A DNA stretch of 25,928 bases from Gemmatimonadota bacterium (GTDB lineage: Bacteria; Gemmatimonadota; Gemmatimonadetes; JACCXV01; JAHWKZ01), in NCBI GenBank assembly GCA_019347645.1, contig JAHWKZ010000007.1:1-25928 (forward strand), read 5' to 3'. Positions 7,655 through 15,695 of this stretch are shown piece after piece. Below the pieces are notes generated by a model. It searched no databases. It saw only the letters and a list, made by a program, of their open reading frames with translations, and was not told the DNA's origin. The position numbers and the translations under genes are program-made. Each line of letters begins with the position of its first letter. Positions within the stretch are counted from its first letter, which is position 1.

Positions 7655-8397
7655 CCGACCTCCCCCGCGTGTCGAACGAAGAAGAACCACTGGGGCGACG
7701 CGACCGCGAGGAGCTTCCGGCGGAGCGGCCCCGGGACGAGTCGCAGCGTGCGGCCGACGGCTCGACCGACGCGGCTCTCGTAGCGCTCGATCTGCGTGGC
7801 GAGCGCTTCGTCGGTGCGGTCGTCGAGGACCAGGCCGTGGCGCGCGGCGGTTTGGACGAGTCGGCCGTGCGTGACGAAACGGATGTCGTCGTAGGACTCC
7901 CCGCGGCCCGACCACCGCAGGATCTTCGTCGCCACGGGCTCGGGCCACCACGACAGGGTGGGGATCCGGTAGTGGGGCTCGATGGGTGCCCACTTGCTCC
8001 CCGCCGTCAGGTACACCGCCCCGCCGGGGGCGAGGACGCGCCCGATCTCGGCGAAGAAGGCGTCGAGGTCCGCCACGTGCTCGTAGACGTGGTTCGCGAT
8101 GCCAAGATCCACCGCGCCGTCGGCCACCGGCAGCTCGAGCAGGTCGGCCACGGCCATCCGCTCGGTCTCCTCCATGAACGCGCGGTCGAGGTCGAGGCCG
8201 ACGATCGGTCGGCCGGAGAGCCGCTCGAGCGCGCGGGTGATCAGGCCCGTTCCCGCCCCCAGATCCAGGACCGACCGCGCGGAGCCGAGCCGGTCGGCGC
8301 ACAGGGCGTAGATCAGCGCCGCCTTGCGCTCGCGCGAGGCCCGGTAGTCGGCGCTCGCCAGCCGGCGTCCGTAGTAGCTCCCGGCGGCGCTCCTCAT
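7651..8397 (-). CDS. Class I SAM-dependent methyltransferase
   Basis: A 248-residue cytosolic methyltransferase of the UbiE/Methyltransf_11 type. Motif I is VLDLGAGTG at 43-51, the acidic loop LDLDRAF at 69-75, and the post-motif DLGIANHVYEHVAD at 97-110, then VLAPGGAVYL at 121-130. The C-terminal part is rich in arginine and aromatic residues (SPQWFFFVRHAG) and may sit near the membrane. It overlaps the GT4 gene upstream and the YfhO-like gene downstream, each by an ATGA. In this setting it probably methylates a sugar or lipid-linked intermediate, but the substrate cannot be inferred from the motifs. Confidence 0.88.
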   Translation of the reverse strand: MRSAAGSYYGRRLASADYRASRERKAALIYALCADRLGSARSVLDLGAGTGLITRALERLSGRPIVGLDLDRAFMEETERMAVADLLELPVADGAVDLGIANHVYEHVADLDAFFAEIGRVLAPGGAVYLTAGSKWAPIEPHYRIPTLSWWPEPVATKILRWSGRGESYDDIRFVTHGRLVQTAARHGLVLDDRTDEALATQIERYESRVGRAVGRTLRLVPGPLRRKLLAVASPQWFFFVRHAGEVG

Positions 8398-9575
8398 CCG
8401 GACGGCCCCCGCTCGTAGACCGCCTCCAGGCGGTCGAGGATGGTATCCCAGCCGAACGCGCGGCGCACCCGCTCGGCGCCTCGCTCCCCCATCGCCCGCG
8501 CGATGTTCGGGTCGTCGAGGAGGCGCCCGATTCCCCGGGCCAGGGCGTCGATCCGGTCGTCGACCAGGAGGCCGGTCTCGCCGTCGACCACGACGTCGAC
8601 GATCCCGCCCCGGCGGGTGGCCACCACCGGCGTGGCGGCCGCCATCGCCTCGAGCAGGACGACGCCGAGCCCCTCGGTGTCGGACCGCTCGTCGACCGTG
8701 GCCGGCAGCACGAAGAGGTCCGCCCGCCGGTAGGCGTCGACCAGCGCCTCCTCGGAGACCCGCCCGCGGAAGACGATCCGGTCGCCGAGGCCATGCCGCG
8801 CGGCGAGAGACTCGAGGCGCTCCCGCTCGGGGCCGAACCCGATCACCTCGAGACGCCACGGCCGCTCGCCGAGGGTCGCCAGCGCCTCGATCAGCCGGTC
8901 GACGCCCTTCCGCGCCACAAGGCGCCCGACGAACAGGAGCAGGGGCTCCTCCCCGGGCGTCGCGGAGGAGGGTGGGACGGCGGGGGTCGGTACGCCGTAG
9001 GGGATCACCTCGATCGGGGCGTCTCCGGCGTACGGGCGCAGCATCTCCTTCGTGCTCTCGCTGATCGCGATGAGCCGGGATCGCCGGCACCACCATCGGA
9101 GGAACCGCTTCGCCGGCGGGAACCGGCGCTCGGCGAACCGGATCTCGGCGGCGTAGAAGGTGGTCACCAGCGCGGTGTCGCCCGCGCCGCGGGCCGCCGC
9201 CCAACCGATCGGTCCGTGGGGCACGACCCAGTGGACGTGGACGACCTCGAAGCGCCGCCGCCGCCCCAGCCGCCATCCGCGCGTCATGCCGCCGCCCACG
9301 TAGGCCGGCACCCACAACGCCATCGCCGGGCTGCGCTCCAGCCGGTCGGCGGCCGCTTCCTCGTGCGTCAACCGCTCCCAGCGGGCCGGGGCGTAGCGGA
9401 ATCGTCGGATCGGCACGCCGTCCCACGCCTGGTCGCCGATCCCCCGCCAGGACGACGTCAGCACCTCGACCTCGTGACCCCGGTCGGCCTGCCGCTCGAC
9501 GAGGGCCACGAGCCAGGGAGTGATCACGTCGCCCGGCTCGCGGGGCCAGGCGGTGGCGACGTGGAGGATCCTCAC
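8394..9575 (-). CDS. GT4 family glycosyltransferase
   Basis: A 393-residue GT-B enzyme that transfers a sugar from a nucleotide donor with retention. The N-terminal Rossmann domain opens with MRILHVATAWPREPGDVITP, typical of GT4 enzymes. The C-terminal domain has LLLFVGRLVARKGVDRLIEA at about 212-231 and the donor-binding acidic pair EGLGVVLLEAMAAATPVV with E301 and E309. The first codon is GTG (written here as M), overlapping the upstream GT-C gene's stop as GTGA. It is one of two GT4 genes in the cassette and shares little with the other beyond the fold, so they probably add different residues. Both would act on the cytoplasmic side, building a lipid-linked oligosaccharide. Confidence 0.92.
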   Translation of the reverse strand: MRILHVATAWPREPGDVITPWLVALVERQADRGHEVEVLTSSWRGIGDQAWDGVPIRRFRYAPARWERLTHEEAAADRLERSPAMALWVPAYVGGGMTRGWRLGRRRRFEVVHVHWVVPHGPIGWAAARGAGDTALVTTFYAAEIRFAERRFPPAKRFLRWWCRRSRLIAISESTKEMLRPYAGDAPIEVIPYGVPTPAVPPSSATPGEEPLLLFVGRLVARKGVDRLIEALATLGERPWRLEVIGFGPERERLESLAARHGLGDRIVFRGRVSEEALVDAYRRADLFVLPATVDERSDTEGLGVVLLEAMAAATPVVATRRGGIVDVVVDGETGLLVDDRIDALARGIGRLLDDPNIARAMGERGAERVRRAFGWDTILDRLEAVYERGPSG

Positions 9576-11128
9576 GGCGACCCTGGGGTCTCCGCCGGAG
9601 GGGCGATCCGCAGGACGAAGACGTTGCGCGCCGGGGCGGCGTGGACGACCTCGATCGCGTCGGGGCGGGTTTCGAGCGCGGGCCGGAGGAAGGCCTGCGT
9701 GGAGCCCAGGTTGTCGTACAGGGCGTGGGTCGCCCCCCTGGCGCGGATCAGCCGCCAGGTCGGCTCCGGCTGGAAACGGAAGGGGAACACGAAGGCCGGG
9801 CGTCCGCTCCAGTACCACGCCAGCGAGGGCTTGCGAGCCACGATCACGGCGTCGGGCGCCTGCTCCCCGATCCACCGCGACGCCTCGAAGTAGTCCGACC
9901 AGAAGACGTTGTAGCCCGCGAGCTCCTCGCCCTCCATGTGAGCCCGGGTCACCTCCCACTGCCCCGGGATTCGGGCGGCCGCCCCGATGGCCAGGAAGGC
10001 GGCGAGGGCACCGGCGAGGACGGCGGCGGGCATCGGGCTCCGGCCCCAGAGCCGGGACGCCCCGTCGAGACCCGCCAGGAGGTAGAGCCAGAGGAACGGG
10101 GCGAGGGTCAGGAAGAAGCGGTCGCCGGTCCACGGCCAGACGACGAGGACGGCGGCGGTGGCCAGCGCGTGGAGGTCCCACACCTCGATCCCGCGCGTCG
10201 ACACCGCCCGCCCGACCCCCCAGGCCAGCAGCCCTCCGCCGAGGAGGAGCGCGGCCACCACCACCAGGTCGGGGGTTTCCTTGACGGGCCAGAACAGACG
10301 TGGAAGCTCGACCGTCGCATAATGGACCGCGTGGTCCCACGAGCGGGCGACGAACCCGGCCGGCGACAGCGGTGGGCTGAGGGGGTCGTAGGGATCCGAC
10401 GCGCGGAGCTGCTGGAGGTATCCTCCGGTCGCCGGGGCGTGGGCGGTGGTCCAGGCGAGCCATGGAACCGCGCCGGCGAGGACCGCTCCCCCGGCGGCCG
10501 CCGCGCGCCGCCATCGGCGGTGCAGGGTCGCGTGGGCGAGCGCGGCCAGCAACAGGGCGAACCCCGCCGTCCGGATGGAGAAGGATACGAGCGCCAGCGC
10601 CAGTCCCAGCAGCCACGATCCGGTCCACCGATCGGCGTGTCGCGCGGTCCCCTCCGTCGGCTCGGCTCTCAGGAAGACCCACGTCGCCAGCAGCGTCACG
10701 GACAGGTACGCCATCTCCGAGAGGACCCAGTGGGCGTAGTCCAGGAAGACGGGATAGAGGCCCACCAGGGCCACCGCCGCCGCCGTCGACCACTCCGGGA
10801 GGGCCGGATCGCGCCGAGCCAGACGCCACAGACCCCAGAGCGCGACGCCGGCGGCGAGGAGCGAGACCAGCTTCAGCCCCACCATCGACCCCGAGAACGT
10901 CCAGTAGAACGGGACCAGGAGGAGCGGAAAGCCGGGCGGGTACACGGCGTGGAGCGGCTGTCCGGGGGTGATCAGGTCGACGTAGCCGCGCCCCGTGACG
11001 AGGGCCTCGGCTAGGGCGTAGTAGGTGGCGTTGTCCCCACCGGTGAACAGGCGGGGGTCGAACAACGCGAGCGCGAGGGCGAGCGCGACCGCCGCGCTCG
11101 CCCCCGCCCAGACGGACGCTCGACTCAC
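9572..11128 (-). CDS. GT-C membrane glycosyltransferase, GT39/ArnT-like
   Basis: A 518-residue polytopic protein. After a first membrane helix comes the outer loop GGDNATYYALAEALVTGRGY (residues 30-49), in which D32 fits the catalytic acid of GT39/ArnT/PMT-type enzymes, followed by HAVYPPGFPLLLVPFY (60-75), also typical of that group. About ten more hydrophobic segments reach residue 395, and the last 120 residues form a soluble domain with a DNLGSTQAF segment. Such enzymes move a sugar from a polyprenyl-phosphate donor to a lipid or protein outside the cytoplasm. The GTG at 11128 overlaps the stop of a GT2 with membrane helices (GTGA), a likely source of its donor. The precise family and acceptor are not certain. 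Confidence 0.85.
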   Translation of the reverse strand: MSRASVWAGASAAVALALALALFDPRLFTGGDNATYYALAEALVTGRGYVDLITPGQPLHAVYPPGFPLLLVPFYWTFSGSMVGLKLVSLLAAGVALWGLWRLARRDPALPEWSTAAAVALVGLYPVFLDYAHWVLSEMAYLSVTLLATWVFLRAEPTEGTARHADRWTGSWLLGLALALVSFSIRTAGFALLLAALAHATLHRRWRRAAAAGGAVLAGAVPWLAWTTAHAPATGGYLQQLRASDPYDPLSPPLSPAGFVARSWDHAVHYATVELPRLFWPVKETPDLVVVAALLLGGGLLAWGVGRAVSTRGIEVWDLHALATAAVLVVWPWTGDRFFLTLAPFLWLYLLAGLDGASRLWGRSPMPAAVLAGALAAFLAIGAAARIPGQWEVTRAHMEGEELAGYNVFWSDYFEASRWIGEQAPDAVIVARKPSLAWYWSGRPAFVFPFRFQPEPTWRLIRARGATHALYDNLGSTQAFLRPALETRPDAIEVVHAAPARNVFVLRIAPPAETPGSP

Positions 11129-12081
11129 GCCCTCTCGCCCTCGTCGTCGGATCCGAGCAGGCGCCGCTCCAGGTGCTCGACCCGGTCGCGCACCTGCACG
11201 ATCGCCTCGGCGATGAAGCCGAGGGCGAAGAAGAGCACGCCCAGCACGACGAGGAGCGTCACCAGATAGAGCAGCGGCCGGTATCCCTGCCCGAGCGCGA
11301 AACGGTAATAGAGGGCGATCAGGCCGATCACGACGCCGGCCCCTCCCAGGGCGGCCCCGAGCGTGCCGAAGAGAAGCAGCGGCTTCTGGAGGAAGGACGT
11401 CAGCGTCTTCACGGACAGGAGGTCGAGGGTTCCGACGAGGACACGGCCGAGCCCGGAGTACTTCGCCTCCCCATGGAGGCGGGGGTAGAGGGTAATCGGG
11501 ATCTCGCCGATCCGGTACCCGCGGTCGTGGGCCAGCACGACGAAGAACCGATGCCAGTCGTGGCGCAACGGGATCTCGTCGAGGATCACCCGGCGGAACG
11601 CCTTCATCGAGTTGAGGTCGTGGACCGGCACGCGGAAGAGCCACTGCGAGAGGCGGTTGTAGACCCCGGAGACGAGCCTCTTCTCGTAGCGGCCCTGCTT
11701 CCAGCCGGTCACCACGTCGTATCCACGTTCGAGAGCGTCGAGGAAGCGCGGGATCTCCTCGGTGGTGTGCTGGAGGTCGGCGTCGAAGAGGACCACCCAG
11801 GTGGCGCCGGTGGCGTCGGCGGCCGTGATCATGGCCTCCGTTTTGCCCCGGTTGGCGCGATGGCGGACGATCGTGAGTCGGCCGGGGAAGCCATCGGCGG
11901 CCTCCGCGGCGGCCTCCGCGGTGCCGTCGGTCGAGCCGTCGTCGACGAGGACCACCTCGCCGGAGAGCCCGTGTCGCTCCCACGTTTCGGAGAGCGCCGC
12001 GAAGAGCGGCTCCATGTTGGGGGCCTCGTCGAAGGCGGGCACGAGGACGGCGAAGTCGCTTCGGGGGTGCGGGGGGCTCAT
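11125..12081 (-). CDS. GT2 polyprenyl-phosphate glycosyltransferase with membrane anchor (ArnC/GtrB-like)
   Basis: A 318-residue GT2 enzyme with two C-terminal membrane helices (about 234-260 and 268-295), then a charged cytoplasmic tail. The catalytic domain shows AVLVPAFDEAPNMEPLF at 11-27, VVLVDDGSTDGTAEAA at 43-58, HRANRGKTEAMI at 74-85 and LFDADLQH at 98-105 with the metal-binding DAD. The layout resembles ArnC and GtrB, which attach a sugar to undecaprenyl phosphate. Start ATG 12081 lies eight bases after the upstream GT4 stop, with GAAGGA just before it. It overlaps the GT-C gene downstream, making an obvious donor-maker and donor-user pair. A small in-frame 12-base tandem repeat at 11895-11918 encodes an Ala/Glu-rich stretch. 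Confidence 0.92.
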   Translation of the reverse strand: MSPPHPRSDFAVLVPAFDEAPNMEPLFAALSETWERHGLSGEVVLVDDGSTDGTAEAAAEAADGFPGRLTIVRHRANRGKTEAMITAADATGATWVVLFDADLQHTTEEIPRFLDALERGYDVVTGWKQGRYEKRLVSGVYNRLSQWLFRVPVHDLNSMKAFRRVILDEIPLRHDWHRFFVVLAHDRGYRIGEIPITLYPRLHGEAKYSGLGRVLVGTLDLLSVKTLTSFLQKPLLLFGTLGAALGGAGVVIGLIALYYRFALGQGYRPLLYLVTLLVVLGVLFFALGFIAEAIVQVRDRVEHLERRLLGSDDEGERA

Positions 12082-12089
12082 GTTCCTTC

Positions 12090-13208
12090 TCAGCCGCTCG
12101 CCGCCGCCTCGCGGAGGACCCGCTCGGTGGCCTCGGCGGCGGCATCCCAGGTGTAGGCCCGTGCCCGCTCGAGGGCGGCCCGCTCCATGGCCTCGCGAGC
12201 TTCCGGATCCCGGATCGCGTCCAGCATCGCCGCCGCCAGCGCGGCGACGTCCCCGTGAGGGACGGCTCGCCCCGTTCGCCCGTCGACGACGGTGTCCCGG
12301 AGACCGTCGACGTCGCTCACGATCGCCATCGTCCCCACCCGCTGGGCCTCGATCGAGGCGAACCCCCACCCCTCCTTGGGGCTGGTGTAGAGGAGCGCCC
12401 AGGCGCGGCGCAGGAGGCGCCACTTCTCGGCGGGCTCGAGCCAGCCGGGAAACGACGTGGTGCCGGCGACGCCGAGCCGCTCGGCGAGCGCCTCGAGCCG
12501 CGGCCGTCGATCGCCCGTCCCGGCCACCACCAGGCGGGCGTCCGGGGCCTCTGCGACCACGCGGGCGAAGGCTTCCAGGATCAGGTCGACGCGCTTGTAC
12601 CGCTTGAGCCGGCCCAAGTAGACGAACAGGGGCGCCTCCGACTTCGGCATCGCGAGCACCTCCTCCTCGCCCTCGATCTCCGGCAGGCCGTTGGGGATCA
12701 CCGCGATCCGCTCCGGATCGACACCCCGCCGCTCGAGGTCGGCGGCGGTCGACGGCGAGACCGCGATGAACGGGCAGGCGCGGTAGACACTCGGGATCGG
12801 CGCCTCGGTGGCCAGCAGGTAAGCCCCGAACACGGGGTTCGTCTCCTCGAAGATCGTCGTCCCGAACAGGTGGTGGACGAGCGCGACGACCGGGACGTCG
12901 GCGAACAGCGGGGTGAAGAACGGCACCTTGTTGAGGTCTTCGACCACCACGTCGTATCCGACCCTGGAGAGGACGCGCCGCCAGACGCCGGGGACCGCCC
13001 AGTTGAACAGCGCCCGTGAGCGGCCGCGACGGATCACGTTGATCCCGTCCAGCCGTTCCTCCGCGGGCGCGCCGTCGTGGGCCACGCACAGCAGGTCGAC
13101 CCGATGGCCCCGGTCGACCAGGCGGCGGAACGTCTCCCGCAGGTGGATCTCGGCCCCGCCCGCGTCGGGATGGGTCCAGTCCTGCCAGTTGATCACCAGG
13201 ATCCGCAC
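12090..13208 (-). CDS. GT4 family glycosyltransferase
   Basis: A 372-residue GT-B enzyme. The N-terminal domain starts with MRILVINWQDWTHPDAGGAE, carrying the GGAE acceptor/donor loop common in GT4 proteins. The C-terminal domain has FVYLGRLKRYKRVDLILEAF at about 195-214 and the acidic pair in PKEGWGFASIEAQRVGT (E279 and E287). The GTG start at 13208 directly abuts the TGA of the upstream methyltransferase (TGAGTG), so the two are translated in sequence. It probably adds an early sugar to a lipid-linked glycan on the cytoplasmic side. The sugar and acceptor are unknown. Confidence 0.92.
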   Translation of the reverse strand: MRILVINWQDWTHPDAGGAEIHLRETFRRLVDRGHRVDLLCVAHDGAPAEERLDGINVIRRGRSRALFNWAVPGVWRRVLSRVGYDVVVEDLNKVPFFTPLFADVPVVALVHHLFGTTIFEETNPVFGAYLLATEAPIPSVYRACPFIAVSPSTAADLERRGVDPERIAVIPNGLPEIEGEEEVLAMPKSEAPLFVYLGRLKRYKRVDLILEAFARVVAEAPDARLVVAGTGDRRPRLEALAERLGVAGTTSFPGWLEPAEKWRLLRRAWALLYTSPKEGWGFASIEAQRVGTMAIVSDVDGLRDTVVDGRTGRAVPHGDVAALAAAMLDAIRDPEAREAMERAALERARAYTWDAAAEATERVLREAAASG

Positions 13209-13988
13209 TCAGTCTCCCGGGCCCCGGACCGGCCCGGGCTTGCGCCCGACGACCCCGATGGTGTGGGCGAGCCGGCGCGCCGCGGGGCTCTCCAGGAGAC
13301 GCTCGCGGAGCGCCCGCCGGGCCCGGCGGAGGGGCTCGGGCCCGGCGGGCTCGAGCGGGAGCTCGAGTCCGCTCCTTCGGGCCCCCTCGCGCACGAGACG
13401 GTAGGTCAGGCTCGGCACCATCCAGTCTCCGTAGGCGCCCACCACTTCGTAGCCGACGCCGCGGACCAGTCGCTCGAGGCGATCGATCGTGAAATCGGTC
13501 TCCCAGCCGGCGAACCAGCGATCCACCCGGATCGCGGCGCGCTTCAGTAGGGTCCACGGATGCCAGGTCTGGGGAACGTCGACGACGAGCAGGCCGCCGG
13601 GCCTCGTGACGCGAAGGTTCTCGTGGAGGAAGGCGGCGGGGTTGCCGAAGTGCTCGAGGACGCCTTGATGGAAGACGGCGTCGAAGGCGGCGTCGCGGAA
13701 GGGGAGATGGAAGGCGTCGCCGCCGACGATCCCGCGGCCGACGAGCGTGGGGTGGACGCGGGAGACGAGCGCGAGCGACCGGGGGCTGGCGTCCAGGGCC
13801 ACCGCCCGGGCGCCTCGCGCGGCGAGCGCGGCCGAATCCCGTCCGGTGCCGGCGCCGATCTCCAGAATCCGCGCGCCTACGGGGTCGAGGACGTCCAGCA
13901 GGGTCCCGAGGACCCTGGGGCTCGAGGCGTAGACGGCCGCGAGATCCTCCTTCGAGTCCCAGAAGCGGTCCCAGCGTTCGCCCGACAC
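13209..13988 (-). CDS. Class I SAM-dependent methyltransferase
   Basis: A 259-residue Methyltransf_11-type protein. Motif I is ILEIGAGTGRDSAALA at 41-56, followed by ALDASPRSLAL at 64-74, GDAFHLPFRDAAFDAVFHQG at 90-109 and the post-motif VLEHFGNP at 110-117, then RPGGLLVVDVPQTWHPW (129-145). The C-terminal third is arginine-rich. Two GTG starts are possible: one at 13997 overlapping the phosphoesterase stop (GTGA), and one at 13988. I chose 13988 because GGAGGTGA lies eight bases upstream, an almost ideal ribosome binding site that includes the stop codon of the previous gene. In sequence it is distinct from the methyltransferase at 7651-8397. Likely substrate: a glycan or lipid intermediate (inference from context). 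Confidence 0.87.
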   Translation of the reverse strand: MSGERWDRFWDSKEDLAAVYASSPRVLGTLLDVLDPVGARILEIGAGTGRDSAALAARGARAVALDASPRSLALVSRVHPTLVGRGIVGGDAFHLPFRDAAFDAVFHQGVLEHFGNPAAFLHENLRVTRPGGLLVVDVPQTWHPWTLLKRAAIRVDRWFAGWETDFTIDRLERLVRGVGYEVVGAYGDWMVPSLTYRLVREGARRSGLELPLEPAGPEPLRRARRALRERLLESPAARRLAHTIGVVGRKPGPVRGPGD

Positions 13989-13993
13989 CGCGC

Positions 13994-14755
13994 TCACCTC
14001 CCGCGCGCGAGCCGCTCGGCCTCGAACTCCGGCATCCCGCTGCGCCGGATCGCGGCCTGGGCGGCCTCGAGGTCGTATTCGAGCCGGGTCCAGTGGAACG
14101 TCGACGTGCGCCGGTCGAAGATCCCGCAGGCGGCGCGCGGATCGCCGTCCCGGGGCTGCCCCACGGCGCCGGGGTTCACGAGGTAGACCCCCTCCCCGCC
14201 GAGCCGATCCCCCCTCGCGTCCTCGGTCAGGCGGAAAGCCTCGACGGCTCCGTCCGTCCGGAGCCGGTAGCCGGCGGGGACGTGGGTGTGGGCGAAGAAG
14301 CCCCATCGAACGTCCATCGCGCGGATTTCGCGCTCGGCCTCGTACGGGCCGGTCACGTAGTCGAAGGCGCCGGGGTCGGCGAAGCCCGAGTGGGTGAGCG
14401 CGATCTCGTCCAGCTCGAGAGTGGCGGGCAGGCCGCCCAGCCACTCCCGGGCCGCCTCGTCCAGCAGCTCGGCCTGGCGCTCGATCGCCTGGCGGGCGTG
14501 GGGATTGAACCAGTGACGGAGCGCGGGCTCGACGACCGCCGCGTCGTGGTTGCCGCGGACCGTCCCCGCGCACCGGGAGCGCACGAGCTCGACGCAGGCG
14601 CCGGGATCGCCGCCGTAGCCCACCACGTCCCCGAGACAGTAGACGGCGTCGGCGCTCTGCCCGTCGATCCACGCGAGCGCGGTCTCGAGCGCCTGGAGGT
14701 TGGAGTGGACGTCGGCGACAAGGCCGTAGCGGGCCCCCTCGCGTCCCGCGCCCAT
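13994..14755 (-). CDS. Metallophosphoesterase of the calcineurin-like superfamily
   Basis: A 253-residue cytosolic phosphoesterase with the two-metal site motifs in order: D15-V-H17 in GLVADVHSNLQALE, GDVVGYGGDP with D43, GNHD at 68-71, ALTHSGFADP at mid-protein and FAHTHVPAGY in the C-terminal half. The HSNLQALE segment marks the bacterial Metallophos_2 group, whose members have varied or unknown substrates. It begins five bases after the nusB stop, and its TGA forms part of the ribosome binding site of the next methyltransferase. Its job here is unknown; hydrolysis of a sugar phosphate or a nucleotide is possible but not shown. Confidence 0.88.
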   Translation of the reverse strand: MGAGREGARYGLVADVHSNLQALETALAWIDGQSADAVYCLGDVVGYGGDPGACVELVRSRCAGTVRGNHDAAVVEPALRHWFNPHARQAIERQAELLDEAAREWLGGLPATLELDEIALTHSGFADPGAFDYVTGPYEAEREIRAMDVRWGFFAHTHVPAGYRLRTDGAVEAFRLTEDARGDRLGGEGVYLVNPGAVGQPRDGDPRAACGIFDRRTSTFHWTRLEYDLEAAQAAIRRSGMPEFEAERLARGR

Positions 14756-14760
14756 CGACG

Positions 14761-15183
14761 TCAGGAGGGGATGAGGTCGAGCTTGCGGGCCAGGGCGTCC
14801 AGGACGCCGTTGACGAAACGGGGCGAGTCGGAGCCCCCGTAGCGCTTCGCCAGCGTCACCGCCTCGTCGATCGTCACCTTGAAGGGCACGTCCTCGAGCC
14901 ACAGGAACTCGGCGACCGCGATTCTCAGCACGTTCTTGTCGATCACCGCCAGGCGTTCGACGTCCCAGTTGGACGCCGCGTCCTCGATGTGGGCGTCGTT
15001 CTCGTCGAGGTGCTCGGCCAGGACGTCGACGATCGCCTCGGCGAAGCCCCGGGTCTCGGAGGCGATGTGGCGGCGGTCGAAGAGGTTCGCCGCCTCTTCG
15101 CGCAGGTCCCGATCGGAGCTCCGGACCTCCCAGGCGTAGAGGATCTGCAGGACCCATCGGCGGGCCTTGTGGCGCCGGGTCAC
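14761..15183 (-). CDS. nusB: Transcription antitermination protein NusB
   Basis: A 140-residue all-helical RNA-binding protein, normal length for NusB. It binds boxA RNA with ribosomal protein S10 and helps antitermination of rRNA operons. Diagnostic segments are MTRRHKARRWVLQILYAWEV at the start, NWDVERLAVIDKNVLRIAVA (about 72-91) and a C-terminal VTIDEAVTLAKRYGGSDSP followed by FVNGVLDALAR. The GTG start overlaps the ribH stop as GTGA. A ribH-nusB pair is very common in bacteria, which supports both calls and the start. Confidence 0.96.
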   Translation of the reverse strand: MTRRHKARRWVLQILYAWEVRSSDRDLREEAANLFDRRHIASETRGFAEAIVDVLAEHLDENDAHIEDAASNWDVERLAVIDKNVLRIAVAEFLWLEDVPFKVTIDEAVTLAKRYGGSDSPRFVNGVLDALARKLDLIPS

Positions 15184-15695
15184 GGAACCCGGAATCCCCG
15201 GAGTCGGGTCTCGCCGCGCTCGCGGATCCGTTCGTACGCCTCGACCTGGGCGAGCGCGGCGCGGGCGGCCTCGCCGCCCTTGTCCAGGCCGGTGCTGTCG
15301 GCCCGCTTCGTGGCCTGCTCCACGCTGTCGGTGGTCAGCACGCCGAAGGTCAACGGAACGTTGATCTCGTTGGCGAGCGACTGGAGGGAATGGCTCACGG
15401 CGTGGGAGAGCACGTCGAAGTGCGGGGTCTCGCCGCGGATCACCGCCCCGAGGGCGACGATCGCGTCCACCTCGGGGCCGTAGGCGAGGACCTGGCGGAT
15501 CGTCGGCGCGATCTCGAACGCGCCGGGGACCCGGATCTCGTGGACGTCGCTCTCGGCGACCCCGGCGACCAGCAGGGCCCGGCGCGCGCCGGCCACCATC
15601 TCGGCGGTGATCGACTCGTTGAACGACGCGGCGACGATCGCGACGCGGCGTCCCGCGCCGTCAGCCTTCAGATCCGGTGCGGTCCCCATGTCCAT
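15180..15695 (-). CDS. ribH: 6,7-dimethyl-8-ribityllumazine synthase
   Basis: Condenses 3,4-dihydroxy-2-butanone 4-phosphate with 5-amino-6-ribitylaminouracil in the penultimate step of riboflavin synthesis. The 171-residue protein has VAIVAASFNESITAEMV (residues 18-34), VPGAFEIAPTIRQVL (56-70), LGAVIRGETPHFD with the catalytic His, and VPLTFGVLTTDSVEQA, all classic for the family. The ATG at 15695 lies inside the end of ribBA, overlapping it by 35 bases; a second ATG at 15689 is two codons in. Neither has a strong ribosome binding site, so translation may depend on ribosomes finishing ribBA. Confidence 0.96.
   Translation of the reverse strand: MDMGTAPDLKADGAGRRVAIVAASFNESITAEMVAGARRALLVAGVAESDVHEIRVPGAFEIAPTIRQVLAYGPEVDAIVALGAVIRGETPHFDVLSHAVSHSLQSLANEINVPLTFGVLTTDSVEQATKRADSTGLDKGGEAARAALAQVEAYERIRERGETRLRGFRVP

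Noticed and set aside
5429..7783. Long plus-strand open frame opposite the YfhO-like gene
   Set aside because: The product is charged and repetitive with no motif, and the minus-strand frame encodes a clear YfhO-like membrane protein.
11895..11918. 12-base tandem repeat CGGCGGCCTCCG
   Set aside because: Two in-frame units encoding Ala/Glu within a GT2 helix; explained by codon bias, not a regulatory repeat.
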